From GWE2-42-39 sp963668595 (lineage in GTDB: Bacteria > Bacteroidota > Bacteroidia > Bacteroidales > Prolixibacteraceae): DNA of 64,000 nucleotides. This document shows positions 48,761-58,430 of this stretch, one piece after another (position 1 is the stretch's first letter; each line of letters begins with the position of its first letter). The notes beneath the pieces are model-generated. The model saw only the letters and a program-made list of their open reading frames with translations. It ran no database searches and was not told the origin of the DNA. Both the position numbers and the translations under genes were made by a program. The stretch is from the NCBI GenBank assembly GCA_963668595.1, contig OY764876.1, forward strand, positions 620,001-684,000, read 5' to 3'.

Positions 48761-50440
48761 ATGAAAATTATAAAACACATTTTAATAATATTTCTCCTTG
48801 GCTTGGCAGTCTATTCCTGTGAGGACGATTACTTACAGGTGAAGAATGTTGAAACAGGAGTTTCTATTGATGATTTATACAGCCGCTATAGTCAGATTCA
48901 GGGGGTAATTTGGGAAGCATACAGTTATTTGCCCAATGGCCTCGAAGAGCTATGGATGGATGCTGCTACGGATATTGGTGAAGCCACTCGCGAAAGCGCC
49001 AAATCTCAAACTTTCAATTTAGGTATCTGGAACCAATTCAATAATCCGGATAATGTTTGGGAGAAAAACTTTCGGGGAATTGATCAGGCAAACCGTTTCC
49101 TGAAGAATAAAGACAAGGTGACTCTCGAAGAGATTAAAGCGAACAGCACCGATGGCGATTCTACTTCGTATTACAAAGCGTTGGATAATATTAAACTGAT
49201 GGAAGGCGAAGCTTTATTTCTGAAAGCATTCTTCTATTTCGAGCTGGTAAAACGTTATGGCGGGGTGCCTGTTTTTAACGAGCCTCTGGATTATTATAAC
49301 GAGTCGAGTTGGCGAAATGTACAACGCAAATCGCTGAATGAGTGTGTGCAATACATTGTTGGTTTGTGTAATCAGGCTGCAAAAATAATTCCTGATAATG
49401 TACATACAACTTATTCGTGGTACGAAGATGGACGTGTTACTGGTGGCGCAATAAAAACATTGAAAGCCAATGTGATGGTTTATGCGGCTGGTCCGTTGTT
49501 TAAAAGTGCTGGCGCAACAGTAAGCTGGACCGATGCAGCGGAAGCGGTACACGATGTAATTGCTACCGGAAAGTACAGCCTGAATTCAAGTTATGCAAAC
49601 CTGTTTGGTGCTAGCAATCCTACTTTGGGTGAAGTTATTTTCAAACGTCGCTACGGATCAATAAATTGGTTGGAATACGATCAGTTTCCGATTGTGTTTG
49701 TCGGTAGCAATGGCGGAAGTATTACACCTACTCAGAATCTTGTTGACGAGTTTGAAGTAGTAAATAATGGCGTAAGCGAAAAATTTAACTGGGGCAAACC
49801 TGAACATGCTTCTGCTCCGTACGCCAAACGTGATAGCCGTCTGGCAGCAACAGTTATTTACAATGGAACGAGCTTCGCTTCAACCAATATTGAAACATTT
49901 ACCGGAGGAAACAGCGGGTTGCCAAAGGAAAATGCAAGTAAAACAGGCTATTATCTGAAAAAATGGGTAAACTCGGGAATTAATCTGGTGAATGCGACTA
50001 CCGCTAACCATACCTGGATTTATTACCGTTATGCCGATGTTTTATTGATGTATGCCGAAGCAATGATGAATGCTTACGGAGCTGATGCTGATCCGAAAGG
50101 ATACGGACTGACTGCAACGCAGGCCTTTAATTTGGTGCGTAAAAGAGCAGCTGTTCCTGAGATTCAGTTGTCGGCCTTAACTCAGGAGAGTATCGAACAC
50201 GAGCGTTTGGTTGAGTTAGCTTTCGAAGGAAAACGATACTGGGATGTGCGTCGCTGGAAAAAAGGCACAAGCTATTTCAATAAACCGGTAAGCCGGATTG
50301 AAATCACCAAAACAGGCGACACATATACGTATGCTGTGAGAACACTGGAACAACGTGTTTTCGACGAAAAAATGAATTGGTATCCTATTCCACAGGACGA
50401 AATTTCAAAAACCGGTTGGGAACAAAACCCATCGTGGTAA
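48761..50440 (+). CDS. SusD/RagB-family lipoprotein (PUL C, second)
   Basis: 559 residues. Lipoprotein signal (LGLAVYSCEDDYLQ; acidic residues after the Cys favour surface exposure). SusD motifs: GIDQANRFLKNKD, GEALFLKAFFYFELVKRYGGVPVF, YRYADVLLMYAEAMMNAYG, RKRAAVPE, and EHERLVELAFEGKRYWDVRRWKKG, ending WEQNPSW. It lies 18 bases after the second SusC-like gene and is its predicted partner. A long hairpin begins nine bases after its stop codon. Confidence 0.94.
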   Translation: MKIIKHILIIFLLGLAVYSCEDDYLQVKNVETGVSIDDLYSRYSQIQGVIWEAYSYLPNGLEELWMDAATDIGEATRESAKSQTFNLGIWNQFNNPDNVWEKNFRGIDQANRFLKNKDKVTLEEIKANSTDGDSTSYYKALDNIKLMEGEALFLKAFFYFELVKRYGGVPVFNEPLDYYNESSWRNVQRKSLNECVQYIVGLCNQAAKIIPDNVHTTYSWYEDGRVTGGAIKTLKANVMVYAAGPLFKSAGATVSWTDAAEAVHDVIATGKYSLNSSYANLFGASNPTLGEVIFKRRYGSINWLEYDQFPIVFVGSNGGSITPTQNLVDEFEVVNNGVSEKFNWGKPEHASAPYAKRDSRLAATVIYNGTSFASTNIETFTGGNSGLPKENASKTGYYLKKWVNSGINLVNATTANHTWIYYRYADVLLMYAEAMMNAYGADADPKGYGLTATQAFNLVRKRAAVPEIQLSALTQESIEHERLVELAFEGKRYWDVRRWKKGTSYFNKPVSRIEITKTGDTYTYAVRTLEQRVFDEKMNWYPIPQDEISKTGWEQNPSW

Positions 50441-50448
50441 TCAATTTT

Positions 50449-50481
50449 ATGTATGCTGGAGGAAATTCCTTCAGCATACAT
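50449..50481 (+). terminator. Long hairpin after second SusD of PUL C
   Basis: ATGTATGCTGGAGGAA and TTCCTTCAGCATACAT pair over 16 positions with one G-T wobble and almost no loop. The downstream bases are only weakly T-rich, with CTCTTTTT about 30 bases later. It may act as a partial terminator or a 3'-end stabiliser, splitting the transporter genes from the enzyme genes. Confidence 0.55.
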
Positions 50482-50522
50482 TTCATAAACGATATAATTG
50501 CGCTACTCTTTTTACTGAATTA

Positions 50523-50554
50523 TTTGAAAACCGGATTTATTCCTGTAATTTTTG
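50523..50554 (+). promoter_or_regulatory. Possible promoter for the PUL C enzyme genes
   Basis: TTTG (50523-50526) is followed after 19 bases by TAATTTTTG (50546-50554), which is the TAnnTTTG box with one extra T. It lies about 45 bases before the GH30 gene and downstream of the hairpin, so the enzymes could be transcribed separately. Confidence 0.35.
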
Positions 50555-50599
50555 CCAACAGTCGTTATTTTAAACTAACCAAACCATAAAAACGTAATA

Positions 50600-52033
50600 A
50601 TGAAGACTTCAATCAGATTATTAACCAGCTTTTCCTTGTCGGTTTTATTGCTTTCCTTCGTTTCTTCCTGCTCGATGTTTTCTAAATCAACAGGAAGCAA
50701 TGACCAAGCTTTTTGGTTAACCGATCCGTCTCAGAATATATTGTTTGAGCAAAAAACGATTGCCTCAGTAGTGGACGAACAATTGGTGTCGTCGGGGCAG
50801 ATAAAAATTGACCCTACTTCAACTTATCAGAGCATGGATGGCTTTGGCTATTGCCTTACCGGAGGAAGTGCTCAGCTACTGAACCGAATGAGCACAACAG
50901 CCCGCTCTGCCATATTACACGAACTTTTCGGTACAGGCGATGACGAAATCGGAGTTAGTTATTTACGTGTAAGTATTGGTGCGTCAGATTTAAGCGATCG
51001 CGTGTTTTCGTATAACGATTTAGCTGAGGGCGAAACCGATGTGACGATGGAAAAATTTAGTCTTGAGCCTGAACGTGCTGATTTGATCCCTGTTTTGAAG
51101 GAAATTCTGGCGATCAATCCTGAAATTAAAATATTAGGTTCTCCGTGGTCGCCACCTACCTGGATGAAAACCAATAATAGCTCGAAAGGTGGAAGTTTGA
51201 AGCCGGAGTTCTACGATGCCTATGCCTTGTATTTTGTAAAATATATTCAGGGAATGGCAGCTGAAGGAATTCGTATTGATGCCATTACAATTCAAAACGA
51301 GCCTTTGCATCCGGGAAATAATCCCAGTTTGTTGATGTTGCCCGAAGAACAAGCTCTGTTTATCAAACAAAGCCTTGGCCCTGCTTTTCAACGCGAGAAA
51401 ATTGATACCAAAATTATCATTTACGACCACAATGCCGATCGGCCGGATTATCCGCTTACGATTCTGAATGATCCGGAAGCTGCACAGTATGTTGATGGAT
51501 CAGCATTCCACCTTTACGGCGGAAGTATTGATGCTCTGAGCACCGTTCACAATGCTTTTCCGGATAAAAACTTATACTTTACGGAACAATGGGTAGGGGC
51601 TCCCGGAAATATGGCAGAGGATGTTCTTTGGCACGTTAGTACCTTGATTATTGGCGGAAGCCGGAACTGGTGCCGCAACGTGTTGGAATGGAATTTGGCA
51701 GCCGATCCGAACAATGATCCGCACACTGATGGTGGTTGCACCAAATGCCTTGGAGCAATTACTATCGATGGAGATTTGGTGAGTCGGAATCCGGCTTATT
51801 ATACCATTGCACATGCTTCGAAATTTGTTCGTCCGGGTTCGGTGCGTATTGCCTCAACTTTTTTTGATGGAATTAATAATGTGGCATTTGCTACTCCTGA
51901 AGGAAAGGTTGTACTTATTGTATCCAATACTTCTTCCGAAGCAAAGAAATTTGATGTTGAACTGAATGGAAAAACTGTTGCCGCACAATTGAATGCCGGA
52001 GCAATTGGCACTTTCTTGTTCGAGTTAAAATAG
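50600..52033 (+). CDS. GH30-family glycoside hydrolase, lipoprotein (first)
   Basis: 477 residues. Lipoprotein signal (LLSFVSSCSMF). A (beta/alpha)8 barrel with attached beta-domain is expected for GH30. Landmarks are the entry strand MDGFGYCLTGGSAQLL, SPWSPPTWMK, the catalytic acid/base Glu234 in IQNEPLHP and the nucleophile Glu329 in YFTEQW. The pattern is closest, by eye, to the GH30 branch that includes bacterial and fungal beta-1,6-glucanases, though glucosylceramidase-like or beta-glucosidase activity cannot be excluded. With the GH55-like and GH5 neighbours it suggests cleavage of 1,6-linked branches of a beta-glucan. Confidence 0.9.
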   Translation: MKTSIRLLTSFSLSVLLLSFVSSCSMFSKSTGSNDQAFWLTDPSQNILFEQKTIASVVDEQLVSSGQIKIDPTSTYQSMDGFGYCLTGGSAQLLNRMSTTARSAILHELFGTGDDEIGVSYLRVSIGASDLSDRVFSYNDLAEGETDVTMEKFSLEPERADLIPVLKEILAINPEIKILGSPWSPPTWMKTNNSSKGGSLKPEFYDAYALYFVKYIQGMAAEGIRIDAITIQNEPLHPGNNPSLLMLPEEQALFIKQSLGPAFQREKIDTKIIIYDHNADRPDYPLTILNDPEAAQYVDGSAFHLYGGSIDALSTVHNAFPDKNLYFTEQWVGAPGNMAEDVLWHVSTLIIGGSRNWCRNVLEWNLAADPNNDPHTDGGCTKCLGAITIDGDLVSRNPAYYTIAHASKFVRPGSVRIASTFFDGINNVAFATPEGKVVLIVSNTSSEAKKFDVELNGKTVAAQLNAGAIGTFLFELK

Positions 52034-52071
52034 TTTCAATCTAATTTGATTTTCAATAAAAACATAACAAA

Positions 52072-55056
52072 ATGAGCAGGACGATTATTCTTACTGTTTT
52101 GTCCGGCATTATTTGGAGTTTTACTGCTTTCGCACAGAACGGTGTGTCGTTTTATACACAGCGACCGGATGATTCGGAGGCGGTTTACTTTACCCCGGAT
52201 AATTTTAACATAACCAATAATGGTAAAACGGATATTTCAGATCCGTTGCAGGAAGCCATCAATCAACTTAAAAAAGATAAAAACTTCGGAATAGTATTTA
52301 TTCCGGAAGGAACTTATACTATTTCAAAAACCATTTATGTTCCGGCAGCAATTCGTTTGATTGGTTACGGAAAAGAACGCCCGGTAATTGTATTGAAACG
52401 AAACTCTCCGGGATTCACTCAAGCGAACGAAGACGATAAAGGAAAAGCCAATTATATGATTTGGTTTACCGGCGGAATTGTTGAAGCCGATGGACCGGTA
52501 CACGATGCCGGTGCCAGTACTTTTTATAGTGCTTTGTCGAATATAAATCTGCGCATTGAAGATGGAAACCCTGCTGCAGTTGCCCTTCGGACTCACTTTG
52601 CCCAGCATAGTTATATTGCTCATTGCGACATCAGTATTGGTAACGGAAAAGCCGGTTTATTCGATGTCGGAAATATGATTGAAGATGTTCGCTTTTTCGG
52701 TGGCGACTATGGAATTTATACCACGAAGGCTTCGCCCGGTTGGCAATTTATGATGCTGGATACTCATTTTGAAGGGCAACGCAAAACGGCTATAAAAACA
52801 CAGGAAGCTGGTTTTACTATTGTGCGAATGAGTGTGAAAAACTGCCCGTCAGTGGTTCTGGTCGATCATAATTATTGGGAAAAACTAATTCTTGACGATT
52901 GTAGTTTCGAAAATATAGCCAATCCGGCAATTGTGGTCAGCAACGAAGGAAATGCTAATATGCAGGTGAATATTCGGAATTTGGTTTGCAAAAATGTTCC
53001 GGTTTTGGTTCAGTATCCGAAAGATAATAGTCAAACACTGGCTGCCGGAAAAATGTACCGGGTGAATCGCCTGGTGTACGGTTTGCAAATGGACGATTTG
53101 GATGCTGAAGCTGATGTTCGTACAATTTATGAAGCCGAACCTCTTAGCAACTTTCATTCTGAAAACACAAATATTCCGGGTTTTCCATCAATGAGCGAGT
53201 GGGTGAATCTGAAAAAACTTGGAGCAAAAGGTGATGGCATTTCGGATGATACAAAAGCAATTCAGGAAGGAATTGACAAATATTCGTGCATTTACGTTCC
53301 GCAGGGCTCGTACCGGATTAGCGAAACAATCCGAATGAAACCCAATACCGTATTGATTGGTTTGCATCCGATGGCAACCAATTTTGTGCTTGGCGAGAAT
53401 ACCGAAGCTTTTGGCGGATTTGGTGCACCCAAAGCGATGGTAGAAAGCGCTGAATCAGGTAAAAATATATTAACAGGAATTGGCCTTTCAACGGGAGCTA
53501 ATAATTATCGTGCAGTAGCCTGCAAATGGATGGCTGGCGAAAGTTCGATGATTGACGATGTGAAATTTATTGGCGGACACGGAACGATGAATCCCGGACC
53601 GAAAGTTCGCTGGGAATGGCAAAAACTGAATTTGCAAGGGCAGGGGAGACGCTCGGTAAACGATGAAGATTTTTGGGATACACAGTATTGGAGTCTTTGG
53701 GTGACAAATAATGGCGGTGGAATTTTTAAAAATATCTGGTCGGCCAATACTTATGCAACTTCTGGCTTTTATGCTTCGCATACCAGTACTCCTGCTTGTA
53801 TTTATGCCATGTCGGTAGAACATCATGTACGCAACGAAGTTCGTTTCAATCAAGTATCGAACTGGAAAGTGTATGCCCTTCAGTTGGAAGAAGAGAGTCG
53901 TGAAAGTTCCGAATGCCAGCCGCTTGAAATTGGTCAGTGTGCGGAGATGACTTTCTCGAATTTATATATGTTCCGGGTAATTCGCGTGAAAGTTCCGTAT
54001 CCGTATTCGGTTCGCACCTGGGATTGTTCCAATGTAGAGTTCCTGAATACTCATAATTACAGTCAGATAAAATATACAACAGACAATCCGTTGTACGATG
54101 TAAATACAAATACCGAAGTACGGCCAACCGAATTGGCTCGCTTATTTATCAGTGGAAAAACGATTCTGAATAAGGAAAAAAATCAGGATCAACCGGTACA
54201 GTTTTTAGCGAAAGGATTTGAATTTGCTGTGGGAATGTGCCACGACTCGAAAGGCAATGTGTATTTCTCGGAACAGCGAATGAAGCGAATTTACAAGTGG
54301 TCGGCTGAAACGGAGACTTTGAGCTTGTTGGTCGATTTTCCTTGGCAACCCTTGTCGCTGGCCTGCGATTCAGAGGATAATTTGTTGGTTGTTTTTCGCT
54401 ACGATCCGCAACGCGGTTTGCTGATAAATGGCGAGACTGAAAGTTTCCCAAATCCTGCCGATGCCCATGGAACTTCTTTCAGTGGTTGGGGAAATTCAGG
54501 CTTTGGCACTCTGGTGTATTCCATTAATCCATCGAAGCCGGAAGAAAGCATTTCGCTGTTGAAGAAGGTGAAAAATGGCACTGTCAGTCCAATTCATAAA
54601 GCACTTTATCCATCCAATCGCTGGAGAGATTATCACGATTTTAACGAGGTTTCGTTGAATCGCAACGAGGAGTGCTGGCTGGCTCCTGACGGTAAAACTA
54701 TTATTCCCGTTTGTTACGATTTGGCTCGTTCGTGTGCGCTTGTCGAAGCTTTTCCGGGCAAAAAAATGTTTGCGGTGGACGAATACGATAAACGCACGGT
54801 AAGTTTCGATGTAAGCCAGTCGGGCGAACTTTCAAACCTGAAATATTTTGCTGAAAAAGGCGAATTCAGCTGCGTTCCCGATTTGCATGGCAATGTGTTT
54901 ATTGCTGACGGGGAAATTTATACCTATAGTTCCGAAGGCAAACAGACAGGAATGCTTCGAATTCCGGAGCGCCCGTCAACAATTTCGTTTGGCGGAACGG
55001 ACCTGAAAACACTCTTTATTACAGGGCGGACTACTCTTTTTCGCAGCAAGCAATAA
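52072..55056 (+). CDS. Two-beta-helix (GH55 / pectate-lyase-3-like) protein with C-terminal propeller
   Basis: 994 residues with a signal peptide (ends TAFAQN). Two right-handed beta-helix domains are indicated by twin motifs: DPLQEAINQLKKD...GIVFIPEGTYTISKTI (from about 60) and GAKGDGISDDTKAIQEGID...IYVPQGSYRISETI (from about 385). This tandem layout is that of GH55 beta-1,3-glucanases and GH28-related proteins. Residues from about 700 to the end (FAVGMCHDSKGNVYFSEQRMKRIYKW, LACDSEDNLLVVF, DLHGNVFIADGEIYTY) look like an NHL/SMP-30-type propeller, an unusual addition. An active site cannot be assigned by eye. Placed between GH30 and GH5, a role in beta-1,3-glucan cleavage is likely but not proven. 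Confidence 0.7.
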   Translation: MSRTIILTVLSGIIWSFTAFAQNGVSFYTQRPDDSEAVYFTPDNFNITNNGKTDISDPLQEAINQLKKDKNFGIVFIPEGTYTISKTIYVPAAIRLIGYGKERPVIVLKRNSPGFTQANEDDKGKANYMIWFTGGIVEADGPVHDAGASTFYSALSNINLRIEDGNPAAVALRTHFAQHSYIAHCDISIGNGKAGLFDVGNMIEDVRFFGGDYGIYTTKASPGWQFMMLDTHFEGQRKTAIKTQEAGFTIVRMSVKNCPSVVLVDHNYWEKLILDDCSFENIANPAIVVSNEGNANMQVNIRNLVCKNVPVLVQYPKDNSQTLAAGKMYRVNRLVYGLQMDDLDAEADVRTIYEAEPLSNFHSENTNIPGFPSMSEWVNLKKLGAKGDGISDDTKAIQEGIDKYSCIYVPQGSYRISETIRMKPNTVLIGLHPMATNFVLGENTEAFGGFGAPKAMVESAESGKNILTGIGLSTGANNYRAVACKWMAGESSMIDDVKFIGGHGTMNPGPKVRWEWQKLNLQGQGRRSVNDEDFWDTQYWSLWVTNNGGGIFKNIWSANTYATSGFYASHTSTPACIYAMSVEHHVRNEVRFNQVSNWKVYALQLEEESRESSECQPLEIGQCAEMTFSNLYMFRVIRVKVPYPYSVRTWDCSNVEFLNTHNYSQIKYTTDNPLYDVNTNTEVRPTELARLFISGKTILNKEKNQDQPVQFLAKGFEFAVGMCHDSKGNVYFSEQRMKRIYKWSAETETLSLLVDFPWQPLSLACDSEDNLLVVFRYDPQRGLLINGETESFPNPADAHGTSFSGWGNSGFGTLVYSINPSKPEESISLLKKVKNGTVSPIHKALYPSNRWRDYHDFNEVSLNRNEECWLAPDGKTIIPVCYDLARSCALVEAFPGKKMFAVDEYDKRTVSFDVSQSGELSNLKYFAEKGEFSCVPDLHGNVFIADGEIYTYSSEGKQTGMLRIPERPSTISFGGTDLKTLFITGRTTLFRSKQ

Positions 55057-55074
55057 CAAATAAAAGTCGTTAAA

Positions 55075-56703
55075 ATGAAATCAATACATATTAAAAATAT
55101 TCTTGCAACGCTGGTTGTTCTTGTCTGGGGTATGAATCTTTCAGCTCAATCGTTTTTACATGCCGAGGGGCACGATATGGTCAACGAAGAAGGACAGAAA
55201 GTACTTTTGAAAGGTGTTGGACTGGGAAACTGGATGCTTCCCGAAGGTTATATGTGGAAATTCGGCAAATTCGGTGATCGTCCACGCCGGATTGAAAAAA
55301 TTGTTGCCGATCATATTGGCGAAGAAAAAGCGGCTGCTTTCTGGAAAGAATATCGTAAAAATTACATTACAGAAGCCGATATTAAGCGCATTGCTGAATT
55401 GGGATTTAACTCAGTACGTCCGGCGCTAAATTCGAGACTTTTTATTGAAGAAGGCGGCAATAATGAATTTGTTGCCGAAGGATTTGAATTGCTTGATAAG
55501 CTGATTACCTGGTGTAGAAAGTATCATTTGTATGTAATTATTGATATGCATGGAGCTCCGGGAGGACAAACCGGTCAGAATATTGATGATAGCCCGAATG
55601 ATCAGCCTGAGTTATTTATGAACCCGAAAAATGAGGAATTATTGGTGAAACTTTGGGTGAAACTTGCCGAACGCTATAAAGATGAGCCAATTGTTGCTGC
55701 TTACGATTTATTGAACGAACCTCTGCCCGAAAATACCGGAGCTGCCGAAAAATACAAGCATAAGCTGGTCCCGGTGTATGAAAAACTGATTAAGGCTATT
55801 CGCGAGGTGGACAAAAATCACATGTTTACACTTGAAGGTTATAACTGGGCCAATAACTGGTCGGTGTTCGAAAAAGCACTCGACGATAATATGTTTTTCC
55901 AGTTTCATTATTATTGCTGGGATCGCCCCGATCATTTAAACAATATCAGTCAGTACCTGAAAAAGCGTGAAGTGTTGAATACGCCGGTTTGGGTAGGCGA
56001 AACGGGTGAGAAAAACAATGCAATTTATTTTGCTACTACCCAGTATTTTGAGAAAAACAATATTGGCTGGTCGTTCTGGCCCTGGAAAAAGATGGATACT
56101 GCCAATACTCCCTATTCAATTAAATCGCCGGAAGGGTGGAGCGAAATTGCTGATTATTCAAATCGGGGGGAGAATGTTACAGCAGCCAATGCTGAAGCTA
56201 TTTTCATCAGTCTTCTGGAAAATATAAAAATTGAAAATTGTGCTTATTTCCCGGATGTGGTGAATGCAATGTTGCGCAGATTACCTTTAAAAATAGAGGC
56301 TGAAAACTATGGACACGACGGGTATCAGAAATCCTATTTTGTGACCGATACTGCAACAATGTCTGTTAATTACAGAAAAGAGGAGCCTGTGAAAATTGAA
56401 GTTGTCAATGAAAATAAGCGATCACTGATTTCCGACCAGGCAATTCATTTACAGACAGGTGAGTGGACCGCTTATCGGGTTTATTCACAGGAAAAAAAGC
56501 AATATAAAATTACGCTGAAAGCAAAAGCAGTTAATGCTAAAATCGATTTGGTACTGAATGGCAAAGCGGTTCCTGTAAAAATTAATTCTGAAAACTGGGC
56601 GGAATTGGAACTTAATTCAAGCGAATTCGTTTGTGGAGAAAATAACTTGAAGGTGTTGGTTAAAGTTGGTGATCTTCAGTTGGATTGGATAAATATATAC
56701 TAA
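55075..56703 (+). CDS. GH5-family glycoside hydrolase with C-terminal CBM6-like domain
   Basis: 542 residues with a signal peptide (ends NLSAQS). The TIM barrel (about 25-375) shows GVGLGNWMLPEGY at the entry, FNSVRP, VIIDMHGAPGGQTG, acid/base Glu215 in LLNEPLP, FQFHYYCWD, and nucleophile Glu309 in WVGETGE. This motif set resembles exo-beta-1,3-glucanase-type GH5 enzymes. From about 400 (LKIEAENYGHDGYQ through WTAYRV to LDWINIY) it carries a CBM6-like carbohydrate-binding module. It lies 18 bases after the beta-helix gene and 43 bases before the second GH30, in one operon. Confidence 0.9.
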   Translation: MKSIHIKNILATLVVLVWGMNLSAQSFLHAEGHDMVNEEGQKVLLKGVGLGNWMLPEGYMWKFGKFGDRPRRIEKIVADHIGEEKAAAFWKEYRKNYITEADIKRIAELGFNSVRPALNSRLFIEEGGNNEFVAEGFELLDKLITWCRKYHLYVIIDMHGAPGGQTGQNIDDSPNDQPELFMNPKNEELLVKLWVKLAERYKDEPIVAAYDLLNEPLPENTGAAEKYKHKLVPVYEKLIKAIREVDKNHMFTLEGYNWANNWSVFEKALDDNMFFQFHYYCWDRPDHLNNISQYLKKREVLNTPVWVGETGEKNNAIYFATTQYFEKNNIGWSFWPWKKMDTANTPYSIKSPEGWSEIADYSNRGENVTAANAEAIFISLLENIKIENCAYFPDVVNAMLRRLPLKIEAENYGHDGYQKSYFVTDTATMSVNYRKEEPVKIEVVNENKRSLISDQAIHLQTGEWTAYRVYSQEKKQYKITLKAKAVNAKIDLVLNGKAVPVKINSENWAELELNSSEFVCGENNLKVLVKVGDLQLDWINIY

Positions 56704-56746
56704 GTTATTCCTGATAAAAACTGTTACCATTGAAAAATATTTACTG

Positions 56747-58210
56747 ATGAAGAAATCATTTGTATTGTGTGGCGCTGCTCTTTTTTTGCTGGCAGCTTGT
56801 AGTAAACCGACTACATCCACTACCGAAAAAGAACCAATTCGGATTTATAATTCGAAAGCAAAAGTTTTTGTGACCGCAAAAGATACCACGCTTCGTTTGA
56901 ATGTGCTTGGCGAGTTCAAAATGGAAGCGTTCGATCAGCCGTTGGAAACTCAGCCGTTTGTGTTAATCGATCCGGAAAGAACATTCCAGACAATGGAAGG
57001 AATCGGAGCTGCTTTGACCGATGCTTCGGCTGAAACTTTTTATAAAATGCCTGAAAATGCAAGGGCGCAACTGTTGAATGCATTTTTTGATGCGGAAAAA
57101 GGAATTGGCTATAATTTCGCTCGTACCAATATTGCGAGTTGCGACTTTTCGAGTGGTTCGTACAGCTATTTGGATGAAAATGATTCGTTGCTGAATTCGT
57201 TTAGTGTAAAGCACGACGAAGAATTTCGCATTCCATTTATTCGCGAAGCAATAAAAGCAGCTGGTGGCGAATTGAAATTATTTGCCAGTCCGTGGAGTCC
57301 ACCCGCGTGGATGAAAGACAATAATAATGTTTTACGCGGTGGAAAACTTCTTGAACAATACAAACAAGCCTGGGCAAATCACTATGTGCGTTTTATTCAG
57401 GAATACGAAAAGCAGGGAATTCCGGTGTGGGGAATTTCTGTTCAAAACGAACCAATGGCGGTTCAACGCTGGGAATCGTGCGTTTATTCGGCCACTGATG
57501 AACGCGATTTTATAAAAAAATATCTTGGGCCAACTTTGCAGCAAAATAATATGGGCGATCGCAAATTGATTGCCTGGGATCATAACCGCGATCAGATTTA
57601 TCAGCGCGCAACAACTATTCTGAGCGATCCGGAAGCCGCTAAATATGTGTGGGGAATAGGCTTTCACTGGTACGAACCATGGACTGGCGGCGACATGCAG
57701 TTTGAAAATACCAAACTGGTAAATCAGGCATTTCCGGATAAAAAATTGATTTTTACAGAAGGTTGTGTCGAAAAGTTTGACCTGACCAGGGTTGACGATT
57801 GGAGTCTTGGCGAACGTTACGGCTATTCAATGCTTAACGATTTTAATAGTGGAACAGTGGCCTGGACCGATTGGAATATTTTTCTGGATGAAACTGGAGG
57901 TCCAAATCATGTTGGCAATTTGTGTTTTGCTCCGGTACATGCCAATACTCAGTCGGGCGAATTGATTTTTACTAACAGCTACTATTATATCGGCCATTTT
58001 TCAAAATTTATAAAAGAAGGAGCGAAACGAATTGCTGCATCATCAAGCCGCACCGATTTGCAGACAACTGCTTTTATCAATCCTGACCGATCGATTGTAG
58101 TGGTGGTGCTTAACCGTTCAGAAAAAAAATACAGCTATTTGCTGATGATGAATGGAAAAGCAACAAAAGTAGAAAGCTTACCGCATTCAATTGAAACAGT
58201 GATTATTTAG
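56747..58210 (+). CDS. GH30-family glycoside hydrolase, lipoprotein (second)
   Basis: 487 residues. Lipoprotein signal (FLLAACSKPT). GH30 landmarks: MEGIGAALTDASAETFY, GYNFARTNIASCDFSSGSYSY, ASPWSPPAWMKDNN, acid/base Glu235 in VQNEPMAVQRWESC, and nucleophile Glu338 in FTEGCVE. The ASCDFS and QRWESC segments are those of the glucosylceramidase-like GH30 branch, which in bacteria includes beta-glucosidases and beta-1,6-glucan-active enzymes. It is clearly divergent from the GH30 at 50600, so the two probably act on different positions of the same glucan. A strong terminator follows at 58345. Confidence 0.92.
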   Translation: MKKSFVLCGAALFLLAACSKPTTSTTEKEPIRIYNSKAKVFVTAKDTTLRLNVLGEFKMEAFDQPLETQPFVLIDPERTFQTMEGIGAALTDASAETFYKMPENARAQLLNAFFDAEKGIGYNFARTNIASCDFSSGSYSYLDENDSLLNSFSVKHDEEFRIPFIREAIKAAGGELKLFASPWSPPAWMKDNNNVLRGGKLLEQYKQAWANHYVRFIQEYEKQGIPVWGISVQNEPMAVQRWESCVYSATDERDFIKKYLGPTLQQNNMGDRKLIAWDHNRDQIYQRATTILSDPEAAKYVWGIGFHWYEPWTGGDMQFENTKLVNQAFPDKKLIFTEGCVEKFDLTRVDDWSLGERYGYSMLNDFNSGTVAWTDWNIFLDETGGPNHVGNLCFAPVHANTQSGELIFTNSYYYIGHFSKFIKEGAKRIAASSSRTDLQTTAFINPDRSIVVVVLNRSEKKYSYLLMMNGKATKVESLPHSIETVII

Positions 58211-58344
58211 GATATTCCGTTTTCAAATTTCTTAGATTCCTTTCATTCGAAGGAATGCATTTAAAACCCATTGTCTTTTTTTAGTGGATTAAGGTTTTTT
58301 TAGATATTGTAATAGGAGATTTTGAGCTAAAACGAAAACGGATA

Positions 58345-58386
58345 GGGCATCGCAGCAGCAAGCTGTGGTGCCCTTTTGTTTTTTAT
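58345..58386 (+). terminator. Rho-independent terminator after PUL C
   Basis: GGGCATCGCAGC and GCTGTGGTGCCC form a 12-pair stem (two wobbles) with loop AGCAA, followed directly by TTTTGTTTTTT. It is the clear end of the beta-glucan operon. Confidence 0.92.
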
Positions 58387-58430
58387 AAAATTGAATCTTT
58401 GGATAAAATGCATAATCGACAAATTAAGAA

